Below, in pieces: positions 6,362 through 8,461 of a stretch of 8,461 bases of DNA. Origin of the DNA: Cytophaga sp051961495 (GTDB lineage Bacteria > Bacteroidota > Bacteroidia > Cytophagales > Cytophagaceae). The stretch spans positions 1 through 8,461 of the forward strand of contig NZ_JBQCDF010000243.1 in the NCBI RefSeq assembly GCF_051961495.1. Direction: 5' to 3'. The notes below the pieces were generated by a model that searched no databases, was not told the origin of the DNA, and saw only the letters and a list, made by a program, of their open reading frames with translations. Both the position numbers and the translations under genes were made by a program. Within the stretch, counting starts at the first letter, position 1. Each line of letters starts with the position of its first letter.

Positions 6362-6397
6362 TGCCCTCTGGGCAACTTCAGGGCTGCTCCATAGCAG
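6362..6397. other. Two adjacent small hairpins
   Basis: TGCCC-TCT-GGGCA (6362-6374) and CTGCT-CCAT-AGCAG (6384-6397) are both perfect 5-bp stems with short loops, 9 nt apart, in GC-richer sequence. They lie upstream of the helicase promoter and just before the 11-bp repeat array. There is no T-run, so they are not a typical terminator. Their function is unknown. Confidence 0.4.
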
Positions 6398-6415
6398 AAG
6401 GTAGGTAAAGGCTTG

Positions 6416-6470
6416 TATATTCCGCGTATGTTCCGGGTATATTCCGCCTCTGTTCCGGGTATGTTCCGGG
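6416..6470. repeat. Five tandem 11-bp repeats (consensus TATGTTCCGGG)
   Basis: The units are TATATTCCGCG, TATGTTCCGGG, TATATTCCGCC, TCTGTTCCGGG and TATGTTCCGGG, with no gaps. T1, T3, T5, T6, C7, C8 and G9 are invariant. Units 1-2 and 3-4 form a 22-bp pair repeated twice with two differences. Eleven bp is close to one helical turn, so all units face the same side of the DNA. Confidence 0.9.
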
Positions 6471-6650
6471 TGTTCTATTACAAAAGTTGAGATTGGATCA
6501 GGTATGAAAGATAAAAAATCTGTAAGAAGTTATTATAAAAAACCGCACTGAAGTCTGTAGGGCTGGATTCTATATATGCAAAGTTCCTTATTTTTCAGGT
6601 ATTTATATAACATTACCACAAAAAATATTTAAAAAGAATAAAACCATTGG

Positions 6651-6660
6651 CCTGCGCAGG
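6651..6660. promoter_or_regulatory. Perfect 10-bp palindrome upstream of the PD40/OmpA gene
   Basis: CCTGCGCAGG is a perfect, GC-rich palindrome in AT-rich sequence, ending 88 bp before the ATG at 6749. Such a site could bind a dimeric regulator, but a chance occurrence is possible and no regulator is identified. Confidence 0.25.
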
Positions 6661-6748
6661 ATAAATTACGTACAGGAAATTGCCGGAATTGTTTATCTTA
6701 AACATGCGAATCTTTTAAGCAACCGCAAACATATTAAAAATACATGCT

Positions 6749-8263
6749 ATGAAACGTACACTATCTCTTTTTTCTGCTTTACTGATGTTGCACGCGGCTT
6801 TTGCCCAGATCGTTCCATTAGGCCAGCCCATCAGCACTTCGCTGACCGATGATTTCAATCCCAGCGTAAGCGGCAATGGCAAAACATTATTGTATGAAGT
6901 AATCTACAGAACATCTAACAAAGCTGATGTCATGATCTCAAACCAAGTAAATGGAGTATGGTCAATGCCGACTGTAGTGGCGGGTGTAAATACCGAGATT
7001 GAACAAATCACCAACGGTGGTTATTTCATTAATCACAATGGTAACATGATCCTGTTCCATTCCAGCAGATACAGGGGACTTGGCGGTACAGACATCTGGT
7101 ATACAGAAAAAAATGAAGCCGGAGTATGGTCTGCACCAACCAACTTTGCCAAGCCAATTAATAGTGCCGGCAATGAAATTGACCCATCCATGTCTCCGGA
7201 TGGAAAATTTTTATATTTCACTTTACTGGGCGATAAAAAAACACCTGCAGGTCTGCCTTGCGGAAAGATCATGGTATCTGAACGTATCAGTTCAAATACA
7301 TGGAAAGCGCCTGTTGAACTTCCAGCACCTATTAATACAGGATGTGAATGCGGTGGAAAATTATTATCCGACAATAAAACATTTATATTTTCTTCTGTAC
7401 GTGAAGGCGGCAAAGGTGGATTTGACTTCTACAAAAGTACTATGAATGCAGACGGCAGCTTCTCTGCTCCGGTTAACTTTGCATTTGTAAATACACCTGC
7501 AGATGACAAATACATTTCCATCGCAGCAGGTGGTTCTATGATGTATGCTGCTGCTCCGGGCAAAGGCAAGGACGAACGCGATATTGTACGCGCCAAAGTT
7601 CCTGAAGACATGCAGCCGGAAATGGTAAAACTTTACCAGGGAAAAATAAAAAATGCTTCAGATGAAAAATCGCTCGTTGGACAAATAACAGTAACGGATA
7701 TTGCAACCGGTAAAAACATGATTTACCGTACCGCCGCGGACGGCAGCTATTCTGTGCCTGTATTGGCTAAAGGTAATTACGACATCAGCGTATTTGCTGC
7801 AGCTCCGGGTTACACATACAATTCATTCCTTTTGCAGGAAACGTCTCCGATTAAATACGAAGAAAAAAATGTAAGCTTCACGTTAACACCATTAACAGCA
7901 GGCACGGAGATCGAATTAAAAAATCTAACCTTCAATGAAATTTCAGCAACAGATAACGCCAGTGTACTTGAACTGAACCGTGCTAAACTTCTATTGAAAT
8001 TAAATCCTGCGCTTTCTTTTGAAGTACGTGCCTATACAGACGAAATCATTTCAGATAGCGTACGCCATACAGCCATGGATAAAGAAATCATAAATCCGGA
8101 TGATTCTTCAACGACTTATAGTAATGATTACTCCCAGGAAGAAGCTAAATACATTTATGATTATTTAGTACAGGGCGGTATACCAGCCAGCAGAATAAGC
8201 TACAAAGGCATGGGAGCAAATGAAGCTGACAAAAAGAAAAGGTATATTCTGGTAGTGAAATAA
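6749..8263 (+). CDS. Exported PD40 beta-propeller / OmpA-like envelope protein (PorE-like without TPR)
   Basis: This 504-aa protein has a clear signal peptide (MKRTLSLFSALLMLHAAFA, cleavage before Gln-20). Residues about 30-285 form a PD40/WD40-like propeller: repeated S.dGk.lyf motifs at FNPSVSGNGKTLLYE (36-50), NHNGNMILFHSSR (95-107), DPSMSPDGKFLYFT (145-158), LSDNKTFIFSS (206-216) and IAAGGSMMYAA (258-268), several followed by GG.DIW or GGFDFY. Residues about 296-380 look like a carboxypeptidase-regulatory-like beta domain. The end (about 386-504) is OmpA-like: AYTD (428-431), an S..EA.YIYDYL helix (462-473), GIPASRISYKGMGANE (477-492) and KKKRYILVVK. This order matches T9SS PorE and related envelope proteins, but the N-terminal TPR region is absent. 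The Arg that contacts diaminopimelate in OmpA is Glu-465, and there is a long insertion before it. So peptidoglycan anchoring is uncertain. It lies in the periplasm or at the outer membrane and has its own terminator. Confidence 0.9.
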   Translation: MKRTLSLFSALLMLHAAFAQIVPLGQPISTSLTDDFNPSVSGNGKTLLYEVIYRTSNKADVMISNQVNGVWSMPTVVAGVNTEIEQITNGGYFINHNGNMILFHSSRYRGLGGTDIWYTEKNEAGVWSAPTNFAKPINSAGNEIDPSMSPDGKFLYFTLLGDKKTPAGLPCGKIMVSERISSNTWKAPVELPAPINTGCECGGKLLSDNKTFIFSSVREGGKGGFDFYKSTMNADGSFSAPVNFAFVNTPADDKYISIAAGGSMMYAAAPGKGKDERDIVRAKVPEDMQPEMVKLYQGKIKNASDEKSLVGQITVTDIATGKNMIYRTAADGSYSVPVLAKGNYDISVFAAAPGYTYNSFLLQETSPIKYEEKNVSFTLTPLTAGTEIELKNLTFNEISATDNASVLELNRAKLLLKLNPALSFEVRAYTDEIISDSVRHTAMDKEIINPDDSSTTYSNDYSQEEAKYIYDYLVQGGIPASRISYKGMGANEADKKKRYILVVK

Positions 8264-8289
8264 ATTCCACATTCCCGTTTAAATCACAA

Positions 8290-8320
8290 AAAGGCCGGTT
8301 GAATTATTCAACCGGCCTTT
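8290..8320 (+). terminator. Rho-independent terminator of the PD40/OmpA gene
   Basis: A perfect 14-bp stem (8290-8303 with 8307-8320), GC-rich in the middle (GGCCGG), has a 3-nt TTA loop and begins 27 bp after the stop codon. The right arm ends in TTT and is followed by GTTATATGTTTTTC on the plus strand. The A-run before the left arm could let it also work on the minus strand. Confidence 0.92.
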
Positions 8321-8430
8321 GTTATATGTTTTTCAGTTTATCGTCCACTGATTTATATCGCTTAAAACGTAATAAACTTAGCGCTATCGTATATTACTCT
8401 AAGGAATGCCTGAACAAATAAAAATATCAA

Positions 8431-8450
8431 AAGATGCTTCTGTGCATCTT
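8431..8450 (-). terminator. Small hairpin, possible terminator of a minus gene entering from the right
   Basis: AAGATGC-TTCTGT-GCATCTT is a perfect 7-bp stem. On the minus strand it is followed by TTTTGATATTTTTATTTG, a T-rich tail, and a TGA at 8452-8450 lies right before it. A minus gene from beyond the window could end here. The stem is short and AT-rich, so this is weak. The competing reading is a plus gene starting at ATG 8406, open to the edge. Confidence 0.3.
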
Positions 8451-8461
8451 CATATCGCATC

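Larger units (their letters stand above)
6323..6748. other. Repeat- and hairpin-rich intergenic region (426 bp)
   Basis: This is the region between the divergent helicase and PD40/OmpA genes. It contains two small hairpins (6362-6397), five tandem 11-bp repeats (6416-6470), a related sequence TATATCCGGG at about 6332-6341, and a perfect 10-bp palindrome CCTGCGCAGG (6651-6660). AT-rich sequence fills most of the rest. I found no full promoter consensus for the plus gene. The only ORFs are tiny (for example 6504-6551, 15 codons), and I do not accept them as genes. Confidence 0.6.

Noticed and set aside
6416..6470. Repeat array as a CRISPR
   Set aside because: The units are 11 bp and adjoin with no spacers, and no cas gene is present.
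6504..6551. 15-codon basic ORF (MKDKKSVRSYYKKPH) in the intergenic region
   Set aside because: Too short to judge, with only a weak AGG-like site before it and no promoter consensus; such ORFs are expected by chance in 400 bp.
7033..7413. 126-codon minus-strand ORF inside the PD40/OmpA gene
   Set aside because: It overlaps clear propeller repeats on the other strand and its translation shows no signal, domain or sensible start region.
7080..7445. 121-codon plus-strand ORF in another frame of the PD40/OmpA gene
   Set aside because: It lies wholly within the propeller coding region and has no independent support.

Overview
The window looks like a chromosomal segment of a Bacteroidota bacterium, most likely a Cytophagales-type gliding or polymer-degrading lineage. 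The signs are a lipoprotein with an acidic stretch right after the lipidated Cys, a C-terminus resembling a type IX secretion (T9SS) type A sorting domain, a PD40 propeller plus OmpA-like envelope protein, almost no Shine-Dalgarno sequences (A-rich start regions instead), and promoters fitting the Bacteroidota TTG / TAnnTTTG pattern. The genus cannot be fixed from the sequence alone. Nothing points to a phage, integrated element, CRISPR array, tRNA or rRNA.

Layout. Positions 1-803 (minus) hold the N-terminal part of a surface-type lipoprotein that runs off the left edge. Positions 1027-1821 (minus) encode a secreted 264-aa protein with a T9SS-like C-terminus, closed by a strong terminator at 971-1005. 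A divergent 327-bp gap follows, holding a candidate promoter for the minus gene and a predicted stem-loop in front of the plus gene. Positions 2149-3414 (plus) encode an exported protein with a class I glutamine-amidotransferase-like fold, of a type I recall being labelled 'asparagine synthetase B' in Bacteroidota although it has none of that enzyme's domains. Only 45 bp downstream, 3460-4374 encodes a textbook serine-dependent glutaminase (glsA), so the two form a probable operon.

Positions 4464-4796 (minus) encode a 110-aa four-helix membrane protein, bracketed by two copies of a 17-bp repeat. Positions 4910-6229 (minus) encode a DEAD-box helicase homologue whose motifs are strikingly eroded (DDAD for DEAD, no SAT, broken motif VI). 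Its promoter lies inside the longest possible reading frame, which moves the start to a GTG at 6229. Between promoter and start is a 17-codon leader ORF that overlaps the start.

The 6230-6748 gap also carries two small hairpins and five tandem 11-bp repeats. Positions 6749-8263 (plus) encode an exported PD40 propeller / carboxypeptidase-regulatory-like / OmpA-like protein that resembles PorE without its TPR region, ending at a perfect 14-bp terminator. The last 140 bp contain a small hairpin and no gene I can establish.

How the genes fit together: most products are envelope or exported proteins. The one clear metabolic link is the exported amidotransferase-like protein next to cytosolic glutaminase. 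I found no complete new defence or mobile system. The best leads are the degenerate helicase with its leader ORF, the 11-bp repeat array, and the GATase-like/glutaminase pair.
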